64,000 nucleotides of DNA. Source: JBBKWU01 sp037969035. GTDB lineage: Bacteria > Pseudomonadota > Alphaproteobacteria > Micavibrionales > Micavibrionaceae. Positions 43,245 to 51,323 of this stretch are shown here, piece after piece (positions within the stretch are counted from its first letter, which is position 1; the number at the start of each line of letters is the position of its first letter). Where the stretch lies: NCBI GenBank assembly GCA_037969035.1, contig JBBKWU010000002.1:1-64000 (forward strand), given 5' to 3'. A model generated the notes under the pieces. That model searched no databases. It had not been told where the DNA came from and saw only the letters and a program-made list of their open reading frames with translations. A program made the position numbers and the translations under genes.

Positions 43245-43817
43245 TTACTCCACCCGCGCATCAATCAGGCTGAAATGTTCTAGCTTGTTCGGGGTGTCTT
43301 GTTGGGCGTCGATCTGGCGGGCGCGTTCGTATTCGCGTTCGGCCAAGCGGTACATGGTTTCGGCACGAGATGTATTTTCGGTGACAGGAATGGTGAATTC
43401 TGCCGCCAAGCGCGCAATGAGTGCGGCATCAAAATACGGTGGGAATTCTTCTTCCTCAGGCCTGAACACATAAGTCAGCATGACTTCGGATGAATTGGTG
43501 TGCAGCACGCCGCGCTGGATACGGTAATTCAGACCGCGCCCACGACCACCGCTGCCTGCGGAAATAATGCGGAGGTAATCATTGGGAAGTTGGAACGCGT
43601 TTGCGTAATCGGCAAGCGGTGCGGTTTCAAGTTTTGTCAGCACCGCCTGCCCCGTGGCAAAGCTCCATGAATAGGCAGAGAGCAGCGCATCGCGCATCGG
43701 GGCATATAACGCACCCGCAATTTCGGATTCAGCCGTGCCGTCATCAAATGATGAAATCGGCGCAGCACCAAGTCTTATTAAAGCGCGGGAAGCCAGCGCC
43801 ACATCGGATAATGCCAT
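43245..43817 (-). CDS. Tail tubular protein A (T7 gp11-like)
   Basis: 190 residues. The opening ALASRALIRLGAAPISSFDDGTAES and the middle YSWSFATGQAVLTKLETAP, FQLPNDYLRI are the gatekeeper/tail tube A family signature in T7-like phages. It ends with a helical region (YRLAEREYERARQIDAQQ). It connects portal to nozzle. AAAAAGGAGAACCACT precedes the ATG. Confidence 0.88.
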   Translation of the reverse strand: MALSDVALASRALIRLGAAPISSFDDGTAESEIAGALYAPMRDALLSAYSWSFATGQAVLTKLETAPLADYANAFQLPNDYLRIISAGSGGRGRGLNYRIQRGVLHTNSSEVMLTYVFRPEEEEFPPYFDAALIARLAAEFTIPVTENTSRAETMYRLAEREYERARQIDAQQDTPNKLEHFSLIDARVE

Positions 43818-43916
43818 AGTGGTTCTCCTTTTTAGGGGTGTTGGGATTTTTTGTTTTTAACACGAAGTCGTGAAGTCAGACGAAGCCCACGAAGGTTTTT
43901 ATTCATTCTGCCTACC

Positions 43917-43998
43917 CTGTCATTCTGAGCGCAAGCGAAGAATCTGCATGCTTGAAGGTTTCAGATTCTTCAGTCGCGCCGCTTCTTCAGAATGACAG
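43917..43998. repeat. Family 2 palindromic repeat
   Basis: CTGTCATTCTGAGCGCAAGC, GAAGAATCTGC, CAGATTCTTCAGTC and CTTCAGAATGACAG between tail tube A and the small gene at 44093. Confidence 0.85.
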
Positions 43999-44041
43999 TT
44001 ATTGTGATGGTGAAGGCCATAACAATACGGTTAAGAGGAAT

Positions 44042-44070
44042 AAAAAAACCCGCCGAAATGGCGGGTTTTG
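44042..44070 (-). terminator. Minus-strand intrinsic terminator
   Basis: ACCCGCC (44048-44054) and GGCGGGT (44060-44066) with AAAAAAA on the plus strand, i.e. a T run on the minus strand, following the gene at 44093. Confidence 0.8.
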
Positions 44071-44092
44071 GAATAATTATAAATCGTTTTTA

Positions 44093-44278
44093 CTACGCAT
44101 CTGGTGGTTTAGGGCACGGATTCGATGCTGTCTTTGCATCATGCTCAACTTTTATTTCGTCAAAAGCAGTCGAAAATTCTCTTAGTCTTTGATGGTCAGC
44201 CGCAGAATGCCGATGAAAAAGAAATTTGAAGGTATGCTTTAATTGTTCCACTAAACTTGCTGGTTTATTCTCACTCAT
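44093..44278 (-). CDS. Small hypothetical protein of the phage module
   Basis: 61 residues, basic and His rich in the centre (FKFLFHRHSAADHQRLREFS). AAAAGGAGACTGA precedes the start, and a terminator follows at 44042-44070. No domain. It has its own unit, like the gene at 42959, and may be cargo rather than structural. Confidence 0.55.
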   Translation of the reverse strand: MSENKPASLVEQLKHTFKFLFHRHSAADHQRLREFSTAFDEIKVEHDAKTASNPCPKPPDA

Positions 44279-44340
44279 ATCAGTCTCCTTTTTATATTGT
44301 AGAGTTGCAGCACGAGTATGTGGTTATGTCAACAAAATAC

Positions 44341-44397
44341 AAAAAGGCGGAGCGTGCGTATCGGTGGGGAGGGGGAAAGGGATACGCACGCGCCGCC
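44341..44397 (-). terminator. Strong minus-strand terminator after the gene at 44492
   Basis: GGCGG-A-GCGTGCGTATC (44346-44362) pairs with GATACGCACGC-GCCGCC (44381-44397), a 16 to 17 bp stem. AAAAA at 44341-44345 is the T run on the minus strand. It separates the capsid side from the small gene at 44093. Confidence 0.85.
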
Positions 44398-44491
44398 CGT
44401 TTTAGGCACGGGGGTTAGAAGTGCCTATAGACATCAGCAACCTCGGTTCGTCCTTTAAGGGCAAAGGAAGGGAGGATGGAACGGCCTATTC

Positions 44492-44737
44492 TTACGAATA
44501 GATCGTTACTGTGACGCTGCTGCCGTCATTGCCGGTGACGATGTAGAATTTTGTCGCCGGTGTTCCGTCTGTATCGATATTCACGATCATCAGATCGTTC
44601 AAGCGCAGCATATCGACCGCGTTATCAAAGTAACCCGATGTCTCGATTGCGGCTGTGTTATCGATTGTTGTGTAGTGGAAAAGCGTAAAGTTATTGGCAT
44701 ACGCCAACACGCTCAAGTCTGATGCTGTAAAAGCCAT
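44492..44737 (-). CDS. Small phage protein downstream of the capsid gene
   Basis: 81 residues from ATG 44737 (AAAAGGAACATCATC ahead); the open frame continues upstream only through a family 1 repeat. It opens MAFTASDLSVLAYANNFTLF and is beta rich with DGSSVTVTIYS at the end. It resembles small proteins next to capsid genes in podoviruses (possible head decoration), but this is based on position. Followed by the strong terminator 44341-44397. Confidence 0.65.
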   Translation of the reverse strand: MAFTASDLSVLAYANNFTLFHYTTIDNTAAIETSGYFDNAVDMLRLNDLMIVNIDTDGTPATKFYIVTGNDGSSVTVTIYS

Positions 44738-44811
44738 GATGATGTTCCTTTTAAATTGGTTGGAAGTGTTTGGACGATTGATTTCAAAAGCACCGTCATA
44801 CCCGCGCACTC

Positions 44812-44897
44812 CGTCATTGCGAGCGTAGCGAAGCAATCCAGTATGTTGCTGTAACAACGACTCTGGATTGCCGCGTCGCTACGCTCCTCGCAATGAC
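44812..44897. repeat. Family 1 palindromic repeat
   Basis: CGTCATTGCGAGCGTAGCG, AAGCAATCCAG, spacer, CTGGATTGCCGCGTCGC and CTCCTCGCAATGACG. It lies between capsid and the gene at 44492. Confidence 0.85.
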
Positions 44898-44944
44898 GGG
44901 GGGTATAGGGATGACGATTAGAGAGAAACCGAAGAGCGTCAGTT

Positions 44945-45778
44945 TTAGTCTGGAGTTTCGTCACAATTGATAACGACAACACCCGCTTCATCAATCATTT
45001 TGGCACCTTGGCTCATCATGTTGTTCACGAAATGGGCTGCGCGATCACCGTGCCATGTGATGTCTGTTTGAACATCAGAGGCAGCCGCATGACCGAGCGC
45101 ATTTTTGTGATAGAAGTAGCAAGAGCGGATATCGTTGCTATCAATGGGCAGACCTGAATGCGGAATCCACAACGTGCCGAGCCACATTTTGGCTTGGGTT
45201 ATACTGGAATACGGTAGGTTTTCAGAGCCGATATAATCTGCGCTCACGAACTCGTCAATTTTAAGAAGCTCGCTCCACTGTTTCCAACCAACAACCGCAA
45301 AGCGTTGACCATCATCGGGAACATCGTTTTCACCGAATGTTTCAAACGCGGAGAGCACCTTGTCTTTGGTCAAACCAACATTGCTATCGACAATGACATT
45401 GGCAGACGCTGTCGCCAGCTCGTCAATGATAAGCTCGTCCGTTTTACGGCCTAGCGCATATGCACCCGCACCCGCAATAACCTGACGCTCATCAATATTG
45501 ATTTTTAGCTCATCAAGGCGGTCAACCCAATCACCAGCGTAGAAATCCTGCAACAGGCATTCAACACTTGTGTGGGAAAGGTTCATCACAGGCACCATGC
45601 CGTGTGTTGATTTGGTGGAAGCCGTGCCTTTGCCGACTTTTTGGAACACAGCGGATGAGCCGTTCACTTCGTTTACGGTGCGCACTGTGTTCCGCAATTT
45701 GGAACCTTGACGCTGAAACGCTTCGTGAACTTCGCGCTCGAACTGTTTAATAAAGGCTTGATCTATGGAAGTAGACAT
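44945..45778 (-). CDS. Major capsid protein
   Basis: 277 residues. IDQAFIKQFEREVHEAFQRQ starts a helical N-arm, followed by LRNTVRTVNEVNGSSAVFQKVGKGTA and LQDFYAGDWVDRLDELKI, and RQVIAGAGAYALGRKTDELII, features of HK97-fold capsid proteins of small podoviruses. It is compact (T7 gp10 is about 345). GAGGACTAAA precedes ATG 45778. It is separated from its scaffold by an inserted island at 46219-47682. Confidence 0.85.
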   Translation of the reverse strand: MSTSIDQAFIKQFEREVHEAFQRQGSKLRNTVRTVNEVNGSSAVFQKVGKGTASTKSTHGMVPVMNLSHTSVECLLQDFYAGDWVDRLDELKINIDERQVIAGAGAYALGRKTDELIIDELATASANVIVDSNVGLTKDKVLSAFETFGENDVPDDGQRFAVVGWKQWSELLKIDEFVSADYIGSENLPYSSITQAKMWLGTLWIPHSGLPIDSNDIRSCYFYHKNALGHAAASDVQTDITWHGDRAAHFVNNMMSQGAKMIDEAGVVVINCDETPD

Positions 45779-45944
45779 TTTTTAGTCCTCATTTGTTAAA
45801 AGTTAAAAAGTGAAAACAAGCCTTCGGGTTGTCGTGTTCATGCGATCACGGCCTGAATAGCGTGCGGATACCGTGACGGGCAAATGCTCATAAACGAGGC
45901 ATTTGTTTTCCGACACAGTGAATTTTGGGTATCGTTAAGATCGT

Positions 45945-46025
45945 TGTCATTCTGAGGCATCGCCGAAGAATCTGTTTGCTTAAGGGCACAAGATTCTTCA
46001 GTCCTTTCATTCCTTCAGAATGACA
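45945..46025. repeat. Family 2 palindromic repeat
   Basis: TGTCATTCTGAGGCATCGC, GAAGAATCTG, AGATTCTTCAGTCC and CTTCAGAATGACA. The 45779-46218 gap otherwise holds only A+T rich promoter-like sequence ahead of the PilZ gene. Confidence 0.85.
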
Positions 46026-46218
46026 ACTGTGGCGTTGATAAAGATAGTTTTAGGATATAATTCCTATATTGTCAACTATTAAAGTCATATAAAATCAAAA
46101 AATTTGATCTTTGGCGCAGAACATGAGATATTTAATAGAAAAATCTTGTTAATTTCCTACGGCAATCATATATTACGTCAATTGAAATCGGGTGTGGGCA
46201 TCAAGGAGGCCTTCTATC

Positions 46219-46602
46219 ATGCTACAGACATTGTTATCCTCTTTAAAAAGCACCACGAGCAATGACGCGACAAGCACCAAACGTCGGCACCCACGCCGCA
46301 CGGATGATCGCTGCGTTGTTGTCATTTACGGACAAACATTCCCGATTGAAAATTGGAGCGCAGGCGGCTTGCAACTTGTTGCAGATGATCGCATGTTCGG
46401 CACAAACCAACACATCGAATTCACATTGAAATTCAAACTGCGCAATACGATTATAGATATCAAACATTACGGCCATATTGTCCGCAAAGGACATGAAAGA
46501 GTTGCTGTACAATTTGAGCCATTAACGCAAACCATCCGCCGTTATTTCCAGCAAGTGATCGACGATCATAATGCGGGCGAATTCGCAAATTCGCAGGTTT
46601 AG
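46219..46602 (+). CDS. PilZ domain protein
   Basis: 127 residues from ATG 46219, with AAGGAGG ten bases ahead. The c-di-GMP-binding PilZ signature is visible: RRHPRRTD at residue about 20, then NWSAGGLQLV (usual D/N-x-S-x-x-G) about 30 residues later, and GHIVRKGHERVAVQFE. It would sense c-di-GMP and alter motility or surface behaviour. It is the only plus-strand gene inside the minus-strand phage module, between capsid and scaffold genes. Confidence 0.88.
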   Translation: MLQTLLSSLKSTTSNDATSTKRRHPRRTDDRCVVVIYGQTFPIENWSAGGLQLVADDRMFGTNQHIEFTLKFKLRNTIIDIKHYGHIVRKGHERVAVQFEPLTQTIRRYFQQVIDDHNAGEFANSQV

Positions 46603-46609
46603 TTAATTT

Positions 46610-47140
46610 TTAGTGCGGTGACGGATTAAGACCGTACACTTCATTTTGACAGCCTTGATCAAGCTCAACAAAAGGCACGTCTAGCACGCCCCGCACTTTC
46701 ATTTCTAACATCGCATCATAAAACGAAGACGTCATAGACATCGCGAACATGGCTTCAGCCATGACACGCTCTGTAATCGTGAGAGGATCATCAACATCAA
46801 CATCGCGCGCGGGCATATCATCTGTAGGGGCAACCAAATTACCTTCCTCACCGCGCAAAACTGTAACTAAAATCCCCAAGGCGACCTGTCTTTGATAAAT
46901 CATCGTCATTAAGTTAGCAAGGTAAGCGGGTTCGACTAACTCCCGCTGCTCCCGCGCCGTATATTGACGCCATTTATCTCCGATCGCACTCTCTAGCGCG
47001 CTCGCCAAACAACCTTCATACTCAATTCTTGTTATTATACCCTGACGTCTGGATTGAGCACTATCCTGCGACATCGCAGCACTACCAAAAACCGCTAATG
47101 CTGCGCCAGCCAATGTACTTTTTGTGAATGATGTTTTCAT
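46610..47140 (-). CDS. Secreted protein 1 with a shared signal peptide
   Basis: 176 residues. The signal peptide MKTSFTKSTLAGAALAVFGS, ending AMS or AMSQD, is nearly identical to that of the next gene (47682). The mature part has two cysteines (EGCLASAL and QGCQNEV) and helical Met-rich segments (ERVMAEAMFAMSMTSSFYD). No domain recognised. AGGGGGAATACAAA precedes it. It lies eight bases from the convergent PilZ gene. Confidence 0.65.
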   Translation of the reverse strand: MKTSFTKSTLAGAALAVFGSAAMSQDSAQSRRQGIITRIEYEGCLASALESAIGDKWRQYTAREQRELVEPAYLANLMTMIYQRQVALGILVTVLRGEEGNLVAPTDDMPARDVDVDDPLTITERVMAEAMFAMSMTSSFYDAMLEMKVRGVLDVPFVELDQGCQNEVYGLNPSPH

Positions 47141-47181
47141 TTTGTATTCCCCCTGATTTTTCAAATTTTCGAACGGTTTCA

Positions 47182-47682
47182 CTACGGATGGCTATATTCG
47201 GGAACTAAATCCTGCGCAGTGGATTTACAGTTTTCTACCACCGTATCTGCATCAAAAGTAATCAATCCTTTTTTAGCAAACGCATGAGCTTCTTCGAACA
47301 GATCCACAGAATAATAAATCGGAGAAACCATAGCAAACTCTAGAGCCATTTTTTCAACATCTGTGCGTGGTGCATTCTGATTTTTTAGAGCCTCTCGTAA
47401 GATACGAGCAGAATATTCAAATTCCATACCTTCTACATCCGCAATAAAAAACAATAAATGTAAGTTTTTTGCTTCGGGTGATGTCATGCGCTCTTCTTTC
47501 GTCATAGAGTCATACGCGTCAGAAGCTGCGTTATACACTTTTTTTGTTGTGCATCGCATAACTTCTACATTGTATAAATCAAAAGGCTTTGGAGCAACAT
47601 AAGTATCCTGCGCCATTGCGCCGCTGCCCAGAACTGATAGAGCCGCGCCAGCCAGTGCGCTTTTGGTGAATGATGTTTTCAT
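47182..47682 (-). CDS. Secreted protein 2 with a shared signal peptide
   Basis: 166 residues. The signal peptide MKTSFTKSALAGAALSVLGS ends AMAQD. The mature part (DLYNVEVMRCTTKKVYNAAS, FEYSARILREALKNQNAP, ending EYSHP) is helical, with two cysteines, and loosely follows the plan of protein 1 (both have two cysteines, a Thr-Glu-Glu stretch, MVSPIYYS or MTSSFYDA and a final P-H/HP), so they are probably old paralogues whose signal sequences were kept or exchanged. GGGAGGGAGAACACAAA precedes the start. Confidence 0.65.
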   Translation of the reverse strand: MKTSFTKSALAGAALSVLGSGAMAQDTYVAPKPFDLYNVEVMRCTTKKVYNAASDAYDSMTKEERMTSPEAKNLHLLFFIADVEGMEFEYSARILREALKNQNAPRTDVEKMALEFAMVSPIYYSVDLFEEAHAFAKKGLITFDADTVVENCKSTAQDLVPEYSHP

Positions 47683-47754
47683 TTTGTGTTCTCCCTCCCG
47701 TTCATTAAGCATAATAAATAACCATAACAATAAGGCATGTAAAGAAGAAATAGT

Positions 47755-47844
47755 TGTCATTGCGAGGAGGATGAAATTCGACGCGGCAATCTAGAGTCTG
47801 GATTGCCGCGCGAAGTTTATGCCCTGTGGGTACTCGCAATGACG
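47755..47844. repeat. Family 1 repeat with part of the CCCTGTGGGTA spacer
   Basis: TGTCATTGCGAGGAGGATG, GACGCGGCAATCTAG, CTGGATTGCCGCGCG, GCCCTGTGGGTA and CTCGCAATGACGG. It bounds the island on the scaffold side. Confidence 0.8.
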
Positions 47845-47855
47845 GTGGGGGAATC

Positions 47856-48539
47856 TTATTTGCTGCCGTAGATTTTCTTAAAACCATTCGTGACTTTGGA
47901 AACAAACACAGGGTCTTTTTCGCGCCAGTAACGCGGATCGCGCATCATGGCGTTTAGGTCATCTGTGCCTTCGGCTTTGACGGTGCCATCGCGCACGGAC
48001 ATGTTTGGTTCTTCGGACTTCATCATTTTATAAAGTGCCATCACGCCGTCATAGGATGTGGCGAGATTTTCAAGCACGTTCGGGGCGAGGTTTTTCTGTC
48101 CGAAGGCGAGCATCTGGCGTGACATTTCCGCCCATTTTTCTTCACCACCAAATTCAGCAAGAAGCCTTTCGATTTCTTTGTCGGCTTCATATTCTTGCAC
48201 CATCGCACTCATCACAGGCATGAGTTTTTCAGCTGCAAGGTTGTAAACCTCTTGTACTTGTTCCTCAGTAAAGCCTTTGGCGTGTAGGCGTTGATTTACT
48301 TCCGCGTCCATTTCCATCATCGGGTTTGGCAAGGTGATGTTGTAATCATCAGGCGTTGCAGGCGCGCTTAAAGAGTTCGGTGACGCAGCGTTAGATGACA
48401 GTTTGCGCTCCAACTCTTGATAAGATTGCAGCAAACGATCAAGGCTGATTTTGCCCGTTTCAGCATCACGGAATTTATCAGGCACAGCAATCGCGCCCTC
48501 GTTTTCTTCGGTCAGTAGATTGTCTTGGGTCATAGTCAT
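47856..48539 (-). CDS. Capsid scaffold protein
   Basis: 227 residues from ATG 48539 (CCAAAGGAGACCTTACC ahead); the open frame upstream overlaps other genes and is not used. Acidic, helical and Glu/Met rich, with KFRDAETGKISLDRLLQSYQELERKLSS at the N-terminus and a C-terminal DDLNAMMRDPRYWREKDPVFVSKV, matching T7-like assembly/scaffold proteins that carry such an RDPRYWRE-type capsid-binding end. It guides prohead assembly and is lost later. Confidence 0.82.
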   Translation of the reverse strand: MTMTQDNLLTEENEGAIAVPDKFRDAETGKISLDRLLQSYQELERKLSSNAASPNSLSAPATPDDYNITLPNPMMEMDAEVNQRLHAKGFTEEQVQEVYNLAAEKLMPVMSAMVQEYEADKEIERLLAEFGGEEKWAEMSRQMLAFGQKNLAPNVLENLATSYDGVMALYKMMKSEEPNMSVRDGTVKAEGTDDLNAMMRDPRYWREKDPVFVSKVTNGFKKIYGSK

Positions 48540-48567
48540 GGGTAAGGTCTCCTTTGGGGTTGAGTTG

Positions 48568-48843
48568 TTATTTTTGTGCAGATTGCACCATACGTTGGAT
48601 AGAAAGCAGCATCGTGCGCTGCCCTTCCATTTGGCGCAGTTGCGCGTCACTGGCATCACTTGGCATGACGCGTTGGAAGGTTGTTGCCTGTAGGTAGGAC
48701 AATACTTTTTGTCCATCTTCGGATAGGAACACACGAGCAAATAAACGCTCGATATCTTTTTTCTCCATGCGGGGGAGTGGTGCGACGTCCACGACACCAT
48801 CGAATGTATTACGGGTGAATAATTTTTTTATAAATTTTATCAT
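48568..48843 (-). CDS. Small phage protein, Bbp19-like
   Basis: 91 residues. MIKFIKKLFTRNTF starts with a short basic amphipathic helix, followed by ERLFARVFLSEDGQKVLSYL and LRQMEGQRTMLLSIQRMV. The pattern of GQKVLxxL and a C-terminal EGQRxLxxxI fits the small Bbp19-like phage family found next to portals. The start overlaps the portal stop by four bases. It may support head assembly. Confidence 0.7.
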   Translation of the reverse strand: MIKFIKKLFTRNTFDGVVDVAPLPRMEKKDIERLFARVFLSEDGQKVLSYLQATTFQRVMPSDASDAQLRQMEGQRTMLLSIQRMVQSAQK

Positions 48844-50372
48844 TGTGGGTCTCCTTCTTGTTGTGTTGGTAATTCATTACGGATGAGATCGCTCGGCACG
48901 CCCAAGGCATTGCCAAGGTAGCGCGCAACTTCGGGCAGGTTCACAGCATCCAGCCCCGCAGCACCCATTGCTGCCACGGAATTGACCCATGACAACGTGT
49001 TCTGGACATTGCGCTGCCCTTGGGAAAGGGCCAGCGGTGAGCGGTAATCAAGCTCGACCAAACGCCCATCAATATTGACATCAGGCACTTCACCACGGCG
49101 GCGCAGGATTGAAAACGCACGCAAGATCAGCGGTGTGAGAAGCTCGTTCTGTAAACGCCCATAGGTTGCGCCAAGCACAAGCGCCATCTCGGACGAACGC
49201 TCGATCACTTCGGTTGCTGTCATTTGTGTGTTGCTGACAGGGCCAAGCGTATCGGCAAGCAACGCATGGCGAATACGGGCGCGGATATCAGACAAAATAA
49301 TTTCCGACACATCAAACCGCCCTGGCATTTCTAGCGGCGTAAGACCTTTCGACCCCACAGCCTTTGGAATGATCGTACCCGGTTTCAGCTCAATATTGGC
49401 AGGGTTTAACACGCCATCATCGTCGGCTTGCCAAATGCCCGTCACGGCGATGGACGCATTTTTCAAGATCAGCTCCACCACTTTATTGGCGGTTTTGATA
49501 TCGGGCAGTGCTTTCATCACAGGCGAGCGTCCGTAAATCTCCCCCGGTGATTTCAGCCAACGGAACGAAATCACAGGAGATTCCGCAAAGCTTCCTTGCT
49601 GCAACAAAACCATCGGCTCACTCTCGCTTAACACGACTTTGTAATCATACGTGCCGTTTTCAAGCGGTGTGATGACTTCGAGCAGCTCAAATTTTTGCTG
49701 CGGATTTTTATCGCCCGCGCCCGTAATTTTTGCAGGAAGCACAGCAAGCGGATAACGTGATTTAATCTCGGGCAAGGTTAAAGATAGTGGCCTATATGAC
49801 GTATTCAAACGCCCGCTTCCGCCCTCTTCCAGCACGATATTATTCATCGGCACGGCAGAGAATTTAAAGGCGGAGAACCCACCGGGGGCGGCCTCTTCAA
49901 ACACAAGACTCGCAGTACCGCCAACGATCAAATCCAAAAAGCATTGATGAATTTCCACGATGAAGTTCGAGCGATCAAAATGCGCTTGAATGGTTTTGGC
50001 GGCTTGCTCCAACACAGGCGCAAGTGTTTCGGCCTCAGCAGGGCTAAGATCAGGGCCCGGTTTTAAACCAAACCACTGCGTCCATGGCGGGGTGAGATTA
50101 CCGAGCAAACTGGCCGATAGTTTTTCCACCGCATCAAGCGCTGTCGCGTCAAACAACCGATCCATTTTCCGTGCCCCGGGGGCGGCGTTATCATCCATGT
50201 GGTCACGCTGCGGCAAGGCATAGCTATAGGCTTCATCCCATAGACGTTCCCAATGATTGCGGCGCGATTGCGCGCTTTTGTAGCGCGTTTTTAGGGGGGC
50301 GAGATCGATGGCGGCTGCCGTATCTGCATCTTTGCCCGCCTGTTTATTTGTTAAGGATACAATGGTGTTCAT
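48840..50372 (-). CDS. Head-tail connector (portal) protein, T7 gp8-like
   Basis: 510 residues from ATG 50372 (ATTGGGAGAATAAAAA ahead). The family opening KTRYKSAQSRRNHWERLWDE and YALPQRDHMDDN are present, then KMDRLFDATALDAVEKLSASLLGNLTPP, IYGRSPVMKALPDIKTANKV and MTATEVIERSSEMALVLGA, which are hallmarks of the T7-like portal. It forms the dodecamer through which DNA is packed and released. Confidence 0.93.
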   Translation of the reverse strand: MNTIVSLTNKQAGKDADTAAAIDLAPLKTRYKSAQSRRNHWERLWDEAYSYALPQRDHMDDNAAPGARKMDRLFDATALDAVEKLSASLLGNLTPPWTQWFGLKPGPDLSPAEAETLAPVLEQAAKTIQAHFDRSNFIVEIHQCFLDLIVGGTASLVFEEAAPGGFSAFKFSAVPMNNIVLEEGGSGRLNTSYRPLSLTLPEIKSRYPLAVLPAKITGAGDKNPQQKFELLEVITPLENGTYDYKVVLSESEPMVLLQQGSFAESPVISFRWLKSPGEIYGRSPVMKALPDIKTANKVVELILKNASIAVTGIWQADDDGVLNPANIELKPGTIIPKAVGSKGLTPLEMPGRFDVSEIILSDIRARIRHALLADTLGPVSNTQMTATEVIERSSEMALVLGATYGRLQNELLTPLILRAFSILRRRGEVPDVNIDGRLVELDYRSPLALSQGQRNVQNTLSWVNSVAAMGAAGLDAVNLPEVARYLGNALGVPSDLIRNELPTQQEGDPQ

Positions 50373-50376
50373 GTTT

Positions 50377-50676
50377 TTATTCTCCCAATAATGTTTTGCG
50401 TTGCGGTTCATCACTCATCCCGAGCAAGCCGCGAAAGCTGGTTTGGATGGTGCTTGATAAACCACGGCTACGACGCAGCAAATTATCCTCACGCGTGGCG
50501 GCGATGTTGGCGATGGACTCGGTTGTGCTACTGCCGCTACTGCTGCTGCCTGTTGGTGTGGAGCTTGACGAGGACTGCGACGAGGTTGATGGTGCGCTCA
50601 CCGTTTGTACGTAACGCACCGATTGTTGCGGTTGGGGCGTGGTGGATATTTTGGGCACAGAAACTAAGCTTCCCAT
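50377..50676 (-). CDS. Small phage protein upstream of the portal
   Basis: 99 residues. A central Ser/Thr-rich linker (SSSSTPTGSSSSGSSTTES) joins an N-terminal MGSLVSVPKI to a C-terminal domain with LRRSRGLSSTIQTSFRGLLG and RKTLLGE. This last part is shared by small podoviral proteins encoded next to portals. AAAGGAGAATTAAA precedes it. It ends four bases ahead of the portal start. Confidence 0.7.
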   Translation of the reverse strand: MGSLVSVPKISTTPQPQQSVRYVQTVSAPSTSSQSSSSSTPTGSSSSGSSTTESIANIAATREDNLLRRSRGLSSTIQTSFRGLLGMSDEPQRKTLLGE

Positions 50677-50809
50677 TTTAATTCTCCTTTATTTTTGATT
50701 TAGTGGTGATTTTGTGGTTGTTGTTTTTAAACACGAAGTAATAAAGTCAGACGAAGTGCGCGAAGTTTTTTATTATCCGCCCCCTATCCTGTCATTCCGT
50801 TGCCTCACC

Positions 50810-50894
50810 CTGTCATTCTGAGCGCATGCGAAGAATCTTAAATGTGGCCTTACAGGATCAGATTCTTCAGTCATTACATTCCTTCAGAATGACA
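50810..50894. repeat. Family 2 repeat overlapping the 3' end of a phage-module gene
   Basis: CTGTCATTCTGAGCGCATGC, GAAGAATCTTAAATG, CAGATTCTTCAGTC and CCTTCAGAATGACA. The right arm encodes the last residues and stop of the gene at 50874. Confidence 0.85.
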
Positions 50895-51323
50895 ATACGT
50901 TTGATGTTTTGATAAATAACGATAGAGCTGCCATGGCGTGATAATCAGCCGCGCATGAAGTCCTAAAATCCGCTTCACCGCCTCGACACAAGTAAACAAC
51001 GCAAACGGCGCAGGCTTTTGCGGGCGTTGGCACAGCGGCGCAGACAGAACATGATGCCCGCGCGCATTAAACCATGACGGCAAATCAAATTCGGGCGGGA
51101 TATGGTGATGCATACGGATATCGGTGTAGTTGAGCATCGGATCAAACGAGAGCCAGCGCCGCCCGTCATTGATAATGACAAAGCAATGGCGATAACCCCG
51201 CTTCAAACATTTTAACCATGGGCGATCTGTTTGACCACTAAACACAACCCACGCGCTTTGCGTATTTTGTGTGCTTTGCTCCCCTGCATCATCTGACGCT
51301 GCAGCGATTAAACCGTCGTGCAT
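50874..51323 (-). CDS. Phage-module hypothetical protein with a repeat-encoded tail
   Basis: 149 residues from ATG 51323 (GCAGGGAGGTCGAGCC ahead). It contains VVFSGQTDRPWLKCLKRGYRHCF, WLSFDPMLNYTDI and FTCVEAVKRILGLHARLIITPWQLYRYL, with conserved-looking Cys and His that might form a papain-like centre (C in KCLKRG, H in YRHCF), which is inference. The end TYCHSEGM comes from the arm of a family 2 repeat, so the original C-terminus was replaced or extended. It overlaps the gene at 51308 by 16 bases. Confidence 0.6.
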   Translation of the reverse strand: MHDGLIAAASDDAGEQSTQNTQSAWVVFSGQTDRPWLKCLKRGYRHCFVIINDGRRWLSFDPMLNYTDIRMHHHIPPEFDLPSWFNARGHHVLSAPLCQRPQKPAPFALFTCVEAVKRILGLHARLIITPWQLYRYLSKHQTYCHSEGM

